Origin: CAZDET01 sp964504335
GTDB lineage: Bacteria > Bacteroidota > Bacteroidia > Chitinophagales > Saprospiraceae
Assembly: GCA_964504335.1 (NCBI GenBank)
Contig: CAZDET010000009.1
Span: 44,185-108,184 of the forward strand
Length of the DNA: 64,000 nucleotides
Direction: 5' to 3'
The notes beneath the pieces were generated by a model. That model did no database searches. It was not told the origin of the DNA and worked only from the letters and a program-made list of their open reading frames with translations. The translations under genes were made by a program, and so were the position numbers. Shown here piece by piece: positions 1-8,132 of this stretch (its first letter is position 1; the number at the start of each line of letters is the position of its first letter).

Positions 1-246
1 GACGAAGATGATCTCGAAATCGATGGGCCGGATTTTGTTGAGCAAGGTAAAGATTTGCCCGTCCGGCAGGTTGATATCCAGAAAGGCCACATCGGGCTCT
101 TCTTCCGGTTCGGTGAGCAGGCTTAATCCCTCGGCAAGGGTGCCGGCTTCGCCGACGATTTCCACTCCGGAGCAATGCTTGCTGAGCAAGTTTTTTAAAT
201 TGTTTAGTCCATTGAGTTCATCTTCAACAATTATTGCCTTGATCAC
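1..246 (-). CDS. Response regulator receiver domain, LytTR type (5' part only)
   Basis: Only the first 82 codons are inside the window; the gene runs off the left edge. It begins with GTG at 246 and reads VIKAIIVEDE, with the acidic pocket (E9, D10) of a CheY-like receiver and the phospho-acceptor Asp at about residue 57 (VAFLDINLPDG). This receiver style is typical of LytTR-family regulators in Bacteroidota, but the output domain is outside the window, so the family is inferred. It is divergent from the K+ channel gene, with about 120 bp between the two starts. No upstream in-frame ATG was seen. Confidence 0.8.
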   Translation of the reverse strand, partial: MIKAIIVEDELNGLNNLKNLLSKHCSGVEIVGEAGTLAEGLSLLTEPEEEPDVAFLDINLPDGQIFTLLNKIRPIDFEIIFV

Positions 247-367
247 GTGTGGATTTTTTCTTTTACAAAAGGGTATGCGAAGATAGCAAACGTTTTAAAC
301 TATTCTACATATTTGATTTAGTTTGGATGCTTCCACAATACCCGCCTGTAAGTAATATCTTGACCTC

Positions 368-1204
368 ATGGCTTCTTCATCGACGCGCAGTCCGGTCCGG
401 GATCGTATACACGAAATCATTTTCGAAGCGGAAACACCGGCCGGAAAAGCTTTCGACATCCTCCTGCTGGTTATGATCCTGTTGAGTGTGATCACGGTCA
501 TGCTGGAAAGTATCGACCGCTTGTCCACCCGGTACGGAGAGGTGTTTTTGATTCTCGAATGGATATTCACGATCATCTTCACGATCGAATATCTGCTGCG
601 GCTCTATTGCGTTTCCTATCCCCGCACCTACGCGCTCAGCTTTTTCGGCGTCATCGATCTGTTGGCGATTCTACCGACCTACCTGAGCATGTTGGTCAGT
701 GGAACGCAGTACTTCGTCGTCATCCGGGCGATTCGCTTACTGCGGATCTTTCGGATATTCAAACTAGGGCATTTTCTCAGTGAAGGCTACCTCATCATGG
801 ATGCCCTGCGGGCCAGCCGGGCGAAAATCATCGTTTTTTTGAGTTTCATCAGCATCCTGACGATTATTATCGGAGCTGTTATGTATTTAATCGAGGGGGC
901 GGTAAATGAGAGTTTCAGCAGTATTCCGCGGGCGGTCTACTGGGCGGTGGTCACCCTCACTACGGTTGGTTATGGCGATATCACTCCGACGACCGACTTC
1001 GGTCAGTTTGTATCCGCGGTAGTGATGATTTTGGGGTATGCCATTATTGCCGTACCTACCGGTATCGTAACCAACGAGATCATGGTGGCCGCGAGAAGCA
1101 AAAAAACAAAGACCACTACCAAGGCTTGTCGCTTTTGCGGACAGGAAGGGCACGACCAGGATGCCGCCTTTTGCAAATACTGCGGGAATACATTAAACGA
1201 ATAG
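368..1204 (+). CDS. Voltage-gated potassium channel with C-terminal zinc ribbon
   Basis: A 278-aa six-helix ion-transport protein of the inner membrane. The S4 segment is visible as RAIRLLRIFRIFK, with basic residues every third position, and the selectivity filter TTVGYGD is at residues 198-204. After S6 the C-terminus carries a small zinc ribbon (CxxC at 254/257, CxxC at 269/272) joined by a basic linker. KvAP-like bacterial channels normally have no such domain, so the ribbon may bind a partner or sense metal or redox state (inference). The stop lies 6 bp before the sbcC start, so the two may be co-transcribed. Confidence 0.9.
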   Translation: MASSSTRSPVRDRIHEIIFEAETPAGKAFDILLLVMILLSVITVMLESIDRLSTRYGEVFLILEWIFTIIFTIEYLLRLYCVSYPRTYALSFFGVIDLLAILPTYLSMLVSGTQYFVVIRAIRLLRIFRIFKLGHFLSEGYLIMDALRASRAKIIVFLSFISILTIIIGAVMYLIEGAVNESFSSIPRAVYWAVVTLTTVGYGDITPTTDFGQFVSAVVMILGYAIIAVPTGIVTNEIMVAARSKKTKTTTKACRFCGQEGHDQDAAFCKYCGNTLNE

Positions 1205-1210
1205 GCTGAT

Positions 1211-4200
1211 TTGAAAATCCTCCGAATCCGCATTCAAAACGTCAACTCCCTGCGAGGGACTTCGGAAATCGACTTTACCCAGCCCCCGCTGGTGGATGCC
1301 GGTCTGTTGGCAATCGTGGGCGATACGGGAGCTGGGAAGAGCACTCTCCTCGATGCCATGACGCTGGCCCTCTACGGTCGCACTGCACGTCTGGCGCGCG
1401 ACGTGCAGGAGGTAATGACCTACGGCACCACTGAGTGCGCGGCCGAAGTGGATTTCAGCAATCGCGGAACAACCTACCGGGCGACCTGGAACCTCTACCG
1501 GGCCTACGGAAAGCCCGATGGAAAGGTCCAGCCCGCCCGGCACGAACTGAGCATCTACCGACCCGAGCAGGATGCCTTCGAATTAGTGGCGGAGAAAATC
1601 AGCGAAGTACGCCAACTAGTGCCGGAGTTGACCGGGCTGGATTACGACCGCTTTACCCGGAGCGTGTTACTTACGCAGGGAGAGTTTGCCGCCTTCCTGC
1701 GCGCCAGCGAGCGCGACCGATCGGAACTGCTGGAACGCATCACCGGCACAACCATCTACAGCGAACTAAGTGCCGCCGCCTTTCAACGCCACAAACTCGA
1801 GCGCGAAGCCCTGAGCCAGTTGGAACAACACCTAGCTCAGCTCGACCTGCTCAGCCCCGACGAATGGAATGCTCTGGAAGCGGAACGAAACGCACTGGAA
1901 GAAAAGGTACAATCCGATCGGCAAGTCCTGCAGCGTATCGATGCTCAAATAAAAACCCTGCTGGAAATCGGCGAACTGGAGCAGCAAATCGCCGAGCTTC
2001 AGTTCGAGAAGGCCAACTTACACCAAGAACGCACAGACAGGGCGCAGGAAGAAGCACGCTTTCGGCAAGCGCGGCGGATTCAGCCACTCAGCCAATGGTT
2101 GTTTCAGTGGCGCGATGCTACCGAGCAGCGCACGCGTTGCCAACGGCAACTGGAAGCACAAGCCCAGGAACTGGCCGAACTGCGCCAGGCCCTGTCCGCT
2201 GCAACCGACCGTAGCCAAACTGCACAGCAAGCCTGGACGGCCACCGAACAGTACGCACAGGAGCGCCGGCGTCTTTTCGAACTGGTAGAGCGGCTCGATA
2301 CGCAGCTGACTGGAGAAAAAACAGAACTGAAGGAGGCAACCGACCGATTGGCCAGACGCCAGGACGCCACCCGGGCAGTGGAAGCGGAACTGGGCATACA
2401 AACCAAGCGGATCAATCAATTAGAAAATACGGAGACGACCCTCCGCCAATGGCTGACCGAGCAGGCAACTCATGCCCACTTGCCCACTACCATTCAGTCC
2501 GCCGGGCAGTTGTATGAGCAATTTGAAGAAGTAGCCCAACTCGTAACCGACCGAACGGCGGAGTACGAGCAGCTAGTGGAACAATCCGGGAAATTGGGCG
2601 CACAACTCCGACGCCTGCGGGAGGAATGGACGAATAATCAGAAGCAGGAAGCCCATCTGCTCGCCCAGTTCGATGCCGCCCTGCCCGAAGGGTATACCAC
2701 CGACCGGTCGGCTATTCTCGAACAGCTGGCCGAATCGGTAGAAGGCCAGAACGAGCGCCTGCTGTTGTTCGAGCGGGGGCAGTCCGTTTTTCGAGATTAC
2801 CAACGGTGGCTGGCCGAGGAAGAACACATCGAACGCGAATTGCAGGAGCTGCAAACCCGCGAGGAAGAACTGATTAAAGAATTGCTCACCCTATCGGATC
2901 AACTGGCCGATGCCCTTGAGCAGCGCACCTTTCAGGAAGCCATTTTCCGGCAGCAGCAACTCATCGCCAACTACGAGCAAGATCGCGGACAACTGGTAGA
3001 TGGAGCCCCCTGCCCGCTTTGCGGCTCCGAACACCACCCCTACGCTCACGGTGCGCTGACGCCTTACGTCGATAAGGCCAAACTCGCGTTCGAACAGGCC
3101 GACCGCTCTTACCAGCGACTACAGAAACGCAACGGCGAACTGCTGGCACGCGAGGAGCAATTGCTGCGCGAGCGGAGGCGACTGCTCGGAGATGATTCCG
3201 CCACCAGTTCCATCGCCGGCATTCGTCGCAAATTGGAGTTGCTCGAGGCGGATCTTGCGGATATTCAGCAGCAATTACCCGGAACTTCCTGGCGCGCAGA
3301 CGTAGACGTCGTGCAGGAGTTGCGCCTGCAGCGCGATCAATTACGCGATCGGCTCCAGCGGCTCCGGGCGTTGCAGCAAGAACAGCAGGATGTACAACGC
3401 CAAAGCCACCTCCTGGAAACGCAGGTGCTGAAATTGGAAGCCGACACACAAGGACTGCAAGCGCAGACCAACCGATTGGCCGGACAATTGGATCAGGATA
3501 AAGCGCGGCAGAGTACGCTCGCCGACCGCCTGCAGAAGCTATTCGACGAATACGATCTCGCATTCCATCCGGCCTCCGCTCCAACCGATATGGCCAACCT
3601 CCGGCAACTATACACTCGTTATCAGGAGCAGGAAGCGACTTTGAAAGCTGTCGAAGCCGACCTGCTTCAGGCTACTGCCACCAAAACCCGTCAGGAAAAA
3701 GAACGGGCGCGCCTCCTATCGGAATGTGCCACTGAAGAACAACAGCTGCAAAAGCGGATAGCGCGGGTAGGGGAGTTGGAAAAAGACCGCAAAGACCGGT
3801 TTGGGACGGCTGCGGTGGCCGATGAACGAGCCGCCTTGCAGCAACGCCTACAAACTGCCAGGGAAGAAGCAGAGCGCAGCCAGTCGGATGTGTATCGCAT
3901 CCAGGAGCAGCTGGCGGCAGTGCAGTCGCAGGGGGAAGCCTTCAGCGCGGAGCTGATGCGCCAGGAAGAAATCCGGACGACTGCCCTGGAGGCACTGGCT
4001 CCCCGGTTGCCGGAATTGGGTATTTCCACTCCGGAAGCAGCGCTGGCACAGCTGCCCGATCCCGTAGAATTAGAAGCCCTGGAAACCACCTTTCAGGAGT
4101 TGGATCGCCGGCAGGCAGAAAACGATCGCCTGCTCCAAAAAAGCGCGGAGCAGCTGGAGCGCAAGCAACAAACATTACCGGATCAAACGGAGCTTTCCGC

Positions 4201-4852
4201 CCTGCGCGGCCGGTATGCCCAATTGGAACTCAAACAGGAAGAACAGCAACAGCGACTGGGCCGCCAGCGCGGCCGCCTCGAACAACAGGTGCAACTCCAA
4301 CAGCGATCCAAGGAGCTGATGGAGCAACTCGACCGGCAACAGGATGAGGTGGCCCGGTGGGCGAAATTGAACGAACTCATCGGTCAGGCCGATGGAAAGA
4401 AATTTCGCATCTTCGCTCAAGGGCTTACCCTGCAACGCCTGGTCGGGCTGGCCAACCGACACCTGCTTCAACTCAATGGCCGCTACCAAATCCACAAACC
4501 CGGCGAAGCAGAACTCGACCTCGAAATCATCGATACCTACCAGGCCAATCACCATCGATCAATGCTCACCCTCAGCGGGGGCGAAACTTTTCTGGTGAGC
4601 CTGGCCCTGGCACTCGGCCTCAGCGATCTGGCGGGCCGCGACACGCGCATCCAGTCGCTCTTCATCGATGAGGGCTTTGGCACCCTGGATGAAAAAAGCC
4701 TCGACCTGGCCCTCACTACCCTGGAAAACCTCCAGGCCGACGGAAAGCAAATCGGGCTCATTTCGCATGTGCGGGCACTCAAAGAGCGGATACACACCCA
4801 GATTCAGGTGATTAAAGACCGCAACGGATTTAGCCGGATAGAGGTGGTTTAA
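1211..4852 (+). CDS. sbcC: Exonuclease subunit SbcC (Rad50-like SMC ATPase)
   Basis: A 1213-aa ATPase of the SbcCD (Mre11-Rad50) nuclease, which opens hairpins and processes DNA ends. Walker A is GDTGAGKST (37-45), then long coiled coils, a zinc hook CPLC at 601-604 in the middle, and the C-terminal signature LSGGETFLVSLALALG followed by Walker B LFIDEGFGTLD. The order is exactly that of the family and the length is normal. It starts with TTG at 1211, followed directly by the conserved MKILRIRIQNVNSL. The partner nuclease sbcD is usually adjacent, but neither neighbour encodes it. Confidence 0.93.
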   Translation: MKILRIRIQNVNSLRGTSEIDFTQPPLVDAGLLAIVGDTGAGKSTLLDAMTLALYGRTARLARDVQEVMTYGTTECAAEVDFSNRGTTYRATWNLYRAYGKPDGKVQPARHELSIYRPEQDAFELVAEKISEVRQLVPELTGLDYDRFTRSVLLTQGEFAAFLRASERDRSELLERITGTTIYSELSAAAFQRHKLEREALSQLEQHLAQLDLLSPDEWNALEAERNALEEKVQSDRQVLQRIDAQIKTLLEIGELEQQIAELQFEKANLHQERTDRAQEEARFRQARRIQPLSQWLFQWRDATEQRTRCQRQLEAQAQELAELRQALSAATDRSQTAQQAWTATEQYAQERRRLFELVERLDTQLTGEKTELKEATDRLARRQDATRAVEAELGIQTKRINQLENTETTLRQWLTEQATHAHLPTTIQSAGQLYEQFEEVAQLVTDRTAEYEQLVEQSGKLGAQLRRLREEWTNNQKQEAHLLAQFDAALPEGYTTDRSAILEQLAESVEGQNERLLLFERGQSVFRDYQRWLAEEEHIERELQELQTREEELIKELLTLSDQLADALEQRTFQEAIFRQQQLIANYEQDRGQLVDGAPCPLCGSEHHPYAHGALTPYVDKAKLAFEQADRSYQRLQKRNGELLAREEQLLRERRRLLGDDSATSSIAGIRRKLELLEADLADIQQQLPGTSWRADVDVVQELRLQRDQLRDRLQRLRALQQEQQDVQRQSHLLETQVLKLEADTQGLQAQTNRLAGQLDQDKARQSTLADRLQKLFDEYDLAFHPASAPTDMANLRQLYTRYQEQEATLKAVEADLLQATATKTRQEKERARLLSECATEEQQLQKRIARVGELEKDRKDRFGTAAVADERAALQQRLQTAREEAERSQSDVYRIQEQLAAVQSQGEAFSAELMRQEEIRTTALEALAPRLPELGISTPEAALAQLPDPVELEALETTFQELDRRQAENDRLLQKSAEQLERKQQTLPDQTELSALRGRYAQLELKQEEQQQRLGRQRGRLEQQVQLQQRSKELMEQLDRQQDEVARWAKLNELIGQADGKKFRIFAQGLTLQRLVGLANRHLLQLNGRYQIHKPGEAELDLEIIDTYQANHHRSMLTLSGGETFLVSLALALGLSDLAGRDTRIQSLFIDEGFGTLDEKSLDLALTTLENLQADGKQIGLISHVRALKERIHTQIQVIKDRNGFSRIEVV

Positions 4853-4943
4853 GCTACCTAGTCGAGTTTTTTGATTGAATTATCTATATTTCTAAATAGT
4901 AGCGGGCATTGGCCTGTTATTATCAAAAACAGCCTAAAAATAC

Positions 4944-5492
4944 ATGTCAAAACTAAAGGATCTCTTCGGGCAACACCACGGCTTGGACGAGCGCTCCGTC
5001 GAAGCGCTGGTGAAGGCACTCGAACGCAAAAACCAACCCGGCTTCGACTACCTCGAATTCAAACAATCGTTGAATGCATTACAGCAAATGAATTTGCAGG
5101 GGGAGACCGCCTACAAATCAGCCTTCGCCACCGCCACGGTACTGGGGCTCACGAAGGAAAAACTACTCGAAACGGCCGCCTACTACAAACGCATCCTGCA
5201 GGAGGAGCAAAAACAATTCGAAACTTCCATGCAACGCTATCTGCAGCAGCGGGTGGAAAGTAAACTCAAGGAAGTCGAGGTATTGAAGAAGAAAGTGGCC
5301 GAGTACCAGGAGAAAATCAAGCAGCTCGAAACGCAAATTACCAATAGCCAGCAAACCATCGACGAGGCCGATGCCAACATTGCGGCCGAACGGGAAAAAA
5401 TCGATTCAACCAAGGAGAATTTCGATTTTACCCTTCGCAGTATCATGAATGAAATCGATAAGGATATCGAAGACATTCAGTCGTATCTTTAA
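4944..5492 (+). CDS. Coiled-coil protein, unknown function
   Basis: A 182-aa soluble protein that I cannot place in a named family. Residues 1-70 look globular and helical (MSKLKDLFGQHHGLDERS...), and about residues 75-165 form a continuous coiled coil rich in K, E and Q (VEVLKKKVAEYQEKIKQLE). There is no signal peptide or membrane helix. The next gene downstream is also a coiled-coil protein but carries membrane helices, and only an inserted repeat separates them. A joint role, with this protein as cytosolic partner, is plausible but is inference from order only. Confidence 0.75.
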   Translation: MSKLKDLFGQHHGLDERSVEALVKALERKNQPGFDYLEFKQSLNALQQMNLQGETAYKSAFATATVLGLTKEKLLETAAYYKRILQEEQKQFETSMQRYLQQRVESKLKEVEVLKKKVAEYQEKIKQLETQITNSQQTIDEADANIAAEREKIDSTKENFDFTLRSIMNEIDKDIEDIQSYL

Positions 5493-5494
5493 TA

Positions 5495-5688
5495 GAAGTC
5501 GTTTAAACTTTCTTAATACGTCTAACGGCCAAAGCCTTATAGAACCTGGGCGGCCGCTCTTTTCTCCTCTTACTCAGGGTTAGGGCCCCTGCCCCAACCC
5601 TGAGTAAGAGGTACGCACTCCAAAAGGAGCGTTGCCAGAACCTGCAAGGCTCTGCCCTCGCCAGAAAGAAAAAAGTGTAAACGACTTC
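5495..5688. mobile_element. MITE-like element with terminal inverted repeats
   Basis: The left end GAAGTCGTTTA (5495-5505) is perfectly inverted at the right end (5678-5688). With mismatches the match extends inward: GAAGTCGTTTAAACTTTCTT on the left against GAAGTCGTTTACACTTTTTT read on the minus strand from the right. The 194-bp unit has no ORF and contains a long hairpin in the middle. It begins 2 bp after a stop codon and ends 17 bp before the next start. No clear target-site duplication is visible, so mobility is inferred. Confidence 0.55.
5566..5611. repeat. 16-bp inverted repeat, strong stem-loop
   Basis: The left arm CCTCTTACTCAGGGTT (5566-5581) pairs perfectly with AACCCTGAGTAAGAGG (5596-5611). 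After one mismatch the stem continues with GGGC/GCCC and closes on a CCCT loop. It lies inside the MITE-like element. No T-run follows on either strand, so it is not a standard intrinsic terminator. Confidence 0.85.
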
Positions 5689-5705
5689 ACAAACAGTTGT
5701 AAAAC

Positions 5706-6737
5706 ATGTCGGATATCGTTCCATTCAATAATCCGGAAACCAGCCGGAAGTCCTTTTGGAAGCGACCGGAAGGGGTTACGGGTATCATTTTCCTTCTCGC
5801 GCTCCTCGCTGGCGGAGTGTTTATCGGTATTACCTACGGCGCCTTGCTGTTCGAACTCATGCGCAACACGCTGGCGCTGTTTGCTACAATCGCCCTGGTG
5901 GGTATCGTAGTTTACATGATCGTCGATCCGAAAACGCGGGCCCTGATCAGCTATATGTACAAAAGCGCCATGCGGTGGGTCACCGGGCTGTTTGTACAAC
6001 TCGATCCCATCGGCATTCTGAAGAATTACGTCGAAGATTTAGAGAAAAACCTGACGAAACTGCGCCAGCAAATCGGCAAGCTGCGAGGGCAAATGCGCCA
6101 CCTGCAGAGCCTGATGGAGAAAAATGACCGGGAAATCGAGCAACAACTTCAACTGGCCTCCGCCGCCCGCGAACAGAAAAAGGAGCAGCAGTTCATCCTC
6201 TCCACCCGCAAAGCTGCCCGGCTTAAGGAGAGCAATGCGAAATACCAGGAGTTGCTCAAAAAAATCGAGGTGCTGTATCGCATTCTGAGCCGCATGCACC
6301 AAAGCTCGGAGGTATTGCTCGAAGACACCCGCGATCAGGTACGGCTGAAAGAACAAGAACGCAAAGCCATTCGCGCGAGTCATTCGGCCATGAAGTCCGC
6401 CATGTCCGTCCTGAGTGGAGACCCGGATAAGCGGGCAATGTTCGACGCCGCCATGGAGGCAGTTGCCGACGATGTCGCCCAAAAAGTTGGAGAGATGGAG
6501 CGCTTCATGGAAATGTCCTCCAACGTGATGGATACGGTCGACCTCCAAAACGGAATCGTCGAAGAACAGGGCCTGCGCATGCTCGAAGAATGGGAGAAGG
6601 AAAGCGCCCTGCTCCTGGAGGAAGGGCGGGAACCGAGTGAAAAGCTGGAGCTGCGCCAGCCGAACAAGCAGGCAACCCGGCCCGCTTCGAAATCGACCGA
6701 ATCCAAGGGTGAAGGCTACGATAGCTTCTTCAAATAG
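5706..6737 (+). CDS. Membrane-anchored coiled-coil protein, PspA-like layout
   Basis: A 343-aa protein with two hydrophobic segments near the N-terminus (about residues 25-47 and 53-75), then a long helical/coiled-coil region (about 95-300) rich in K, E, Q and R, and a polar tail ending in YDSFFK. The helical region (LEKNLTKLRQQIGKLRGQM..., later MSVLSGDPDKRAMFDAAMEAVADDVAQKVGEMERF) resembles PspA/IM30 in style, but I see no decisive signature. PspA itself has no such membrane pair. A membrane-stress scaffold acting with the upstream coiled-coil protein is a guess from layout. Confidence 0.7.
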   Translation: MSDIVPFNNPETSRKSFWKRPEGVTGIIFLLALLAGGVFIGITYGALLFELMRNTLALFATIALVGIVVYMIVDPKTRALISYMYKSAMRWVTGLFVQLDPIGILKNYVEDLEKNLTKLRQQIGKLRGQMRHLQSLMEKNDREIEQQLQLASAAREQKKEQQFILSTRKAARLKESNAKYQELLKKIEVLYRILSRMHQSSEVLLEDTRDQVRLKEQERKAIRASHSAMKSAMSVLSGDPDKRAMFDAAMEAVADDVAQKVGEMERFMEMSSNVMDTVDLQNGIVEEQGLRMLEEWEKESALLLEEGREPSEKLELRQPNKQATRPASKSTESKGEGYDSFFK

Positions 6738-6773
6738 CCAGCCACCTTATACCTCCGCTACCCGCGCTATTTG

Positions 6774-6781
6774 TATCTTTG
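6774..6781 (+). promoter_or_regulatory. Candidate -7 box (TATCTTTG)
   Basis: It matches the Bacteroidota TAnnTTTG consensus 30 bp upstream of the chosen aspartate kinase ATG. No good -33 TTTG was found at the usual spacing, so support is weak. Confidence 0.35.
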
Positions 6782-6811
6782 GCGGCTTGATGCAAGTTGT
6801 ACCAATTAATC

Positions 6812-8128
6812 ATGAAGAAACAGATACGCGTATTCAAGTTCGGAGGGGCATCGCTCAAGCACGCTGCGGGCGTGCAGAACGTCGGGGCCATTCTGAAAGA
6901 ACATCGGGAAGCCCCCCTGTGCATTATCGTCTCGGCAATGGGCAAAACGACGAATCACCTGGAGCGGGTCGTGCGCGCCTATTGCGATTCGGAGGGAGAG
7001 CCCCAGGCCATCCTGGAGGAAATCAAACAATTTCACTTTGGTATTTGCGCAGAGCTGTTTCCCCAAGGCCACGAAGTATTCGAGCTGCTCAACGACTTGT
7101 TCGTCAGTGTCGAATGGGTACTGGAAGATGAACCTCACGAAAATTACGATTACAACTACGACCAGATCGTCTCCGTAGGGGAGTTGCTATCCAGCCGAAT
7201 CGTAGCGGCCTATTTGGAGCACATTGGGTTGCCGACGCACTGGTTGGACGCGCGCGATATCATTGTTACCGACGACATCTTTCGGGAAGGGTGGGTCCAG
7301 TGGGAAGCCACCGAGGAGCGGGCCGAGCGGCTGCTGCTCCCGCTAATGCAGCAACAATCGGGCTTTGTGCTCACCCAGGGGTTTATCGGCAGCACGACGG
7401 AAAACTTCACCACCACCCTCGGGCGGGAAGGGTCGGATTATACGGCCGCTATCTTTAGCCATCTCTTGGATGCCGTCAGTATGACGATCTGGAAGGATGT
7501 ACCCGGCGTGCTGACCGCCGATCCGCGCTATTTTGAAAACTTTCTCAAGCTCGATCGCCTTTCCTACAAGGAAGCCATCGAGATGACCTACTACGGGGCG
7601 AAAGTCATTCATCCGAAAACGATCAAGCCCCTGCAAAACAAGAGCATTCCGCTCTACGTCAAATCGTTTTTGGAACCCCATGCCGAGGGTACGGTCATTT
7701 CGGATGCTATGGAACACGACACCTATCCGCCTATGGTAGCCGTTGAGCGCGATCAGGTGCTGGTTCATATTTCCACGCGCGATTTCAGTTTTGTGGCCGA
7801 GCACCATATCAGCCAGCTCTTCCAGTACATTGCCGATCTGCGGCTACAGGTGAATATGATGCAGAATACGGCCATCAGCTTCAGTGTTTGTTTCAACGAT
7901 GTGGATGATAAAGTCGATCGCTTTTGCAAGCTGATCGAATCCGAATTCAAGGTAGTACTCGATCGGGGACTCGAATTGATCACCATTCGGCACTACCGGC
8001 CGGAAGTCATCGAAAATCTGCGATCGGGAAAGATCGTATTGCTGGAGGAACGCCTGCCGCGCACTATCCAAATGGTGACGAAAGAAATGCCGGTCTTACA
8101 GCGCCGCGAGGTTCCGCAATTGAGTTAA
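6812..8128 (+). CDS. lysC: Aspartate kinase
   Basis: A 438-aa monofunctional aspartokinase that phosphorylates L-aspartate in the first step of the lysine, threonine and methionine pathway. The N-terminal KFGGAS motif and the amino-acid kinase core are clear (GREGSDYTAAIFSHLLDA; Asp of WKDVPGVLTADPR), followed by a C-terminal ACT-type regulatory region from about residue 300 (VAVERDQVLVHISTRDFSF). I chose ATG at 6812 rather than TTG at 6797, because MKKQIRVFKFGG fits family N-termini. The tilS start follows after 4 bp, which suggests translational coupling. Confidence 0.9.
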   Translation: MKKQIRVFKFGGASLKHAAGVQNVGAILKEHREAPLCIIVSAMGKTTNHLERVVRAYCDSEGEPQAILEEIKQFHFGICAELFPQGHEVFELLNDLFVSVEWVLEDEPHENYDYNYDQIVSVGELLSSRIVAAYLEHIGLPTHWLDARDIIVTDDIFREGWVQWEATEERAERLLLPLMQQQSGFVLTQGFIGSTTENFTTTLGREGSDYTAAIFSHLLDAVSMTIWKDVPGVLTADPRYFENFLKLDRLSYKEAIEMTYYGAKVIHPKTIKPLQNKSIPLYVKSFLEPHAEGTVISDAMEHDTYPPMVAVERDQVLVHISTRDFSFVAEHHISQLFQYIADLRLQVNMMQNTAISFSVCFNDVDDKVDRFCKLIESEFKVVLDRGLELITIRHYRPEVIENLRSGKIVLLEERLPRTIQMVTKEMPVLQRREVPQLS

Positions 8129-8132
8129 GTAC

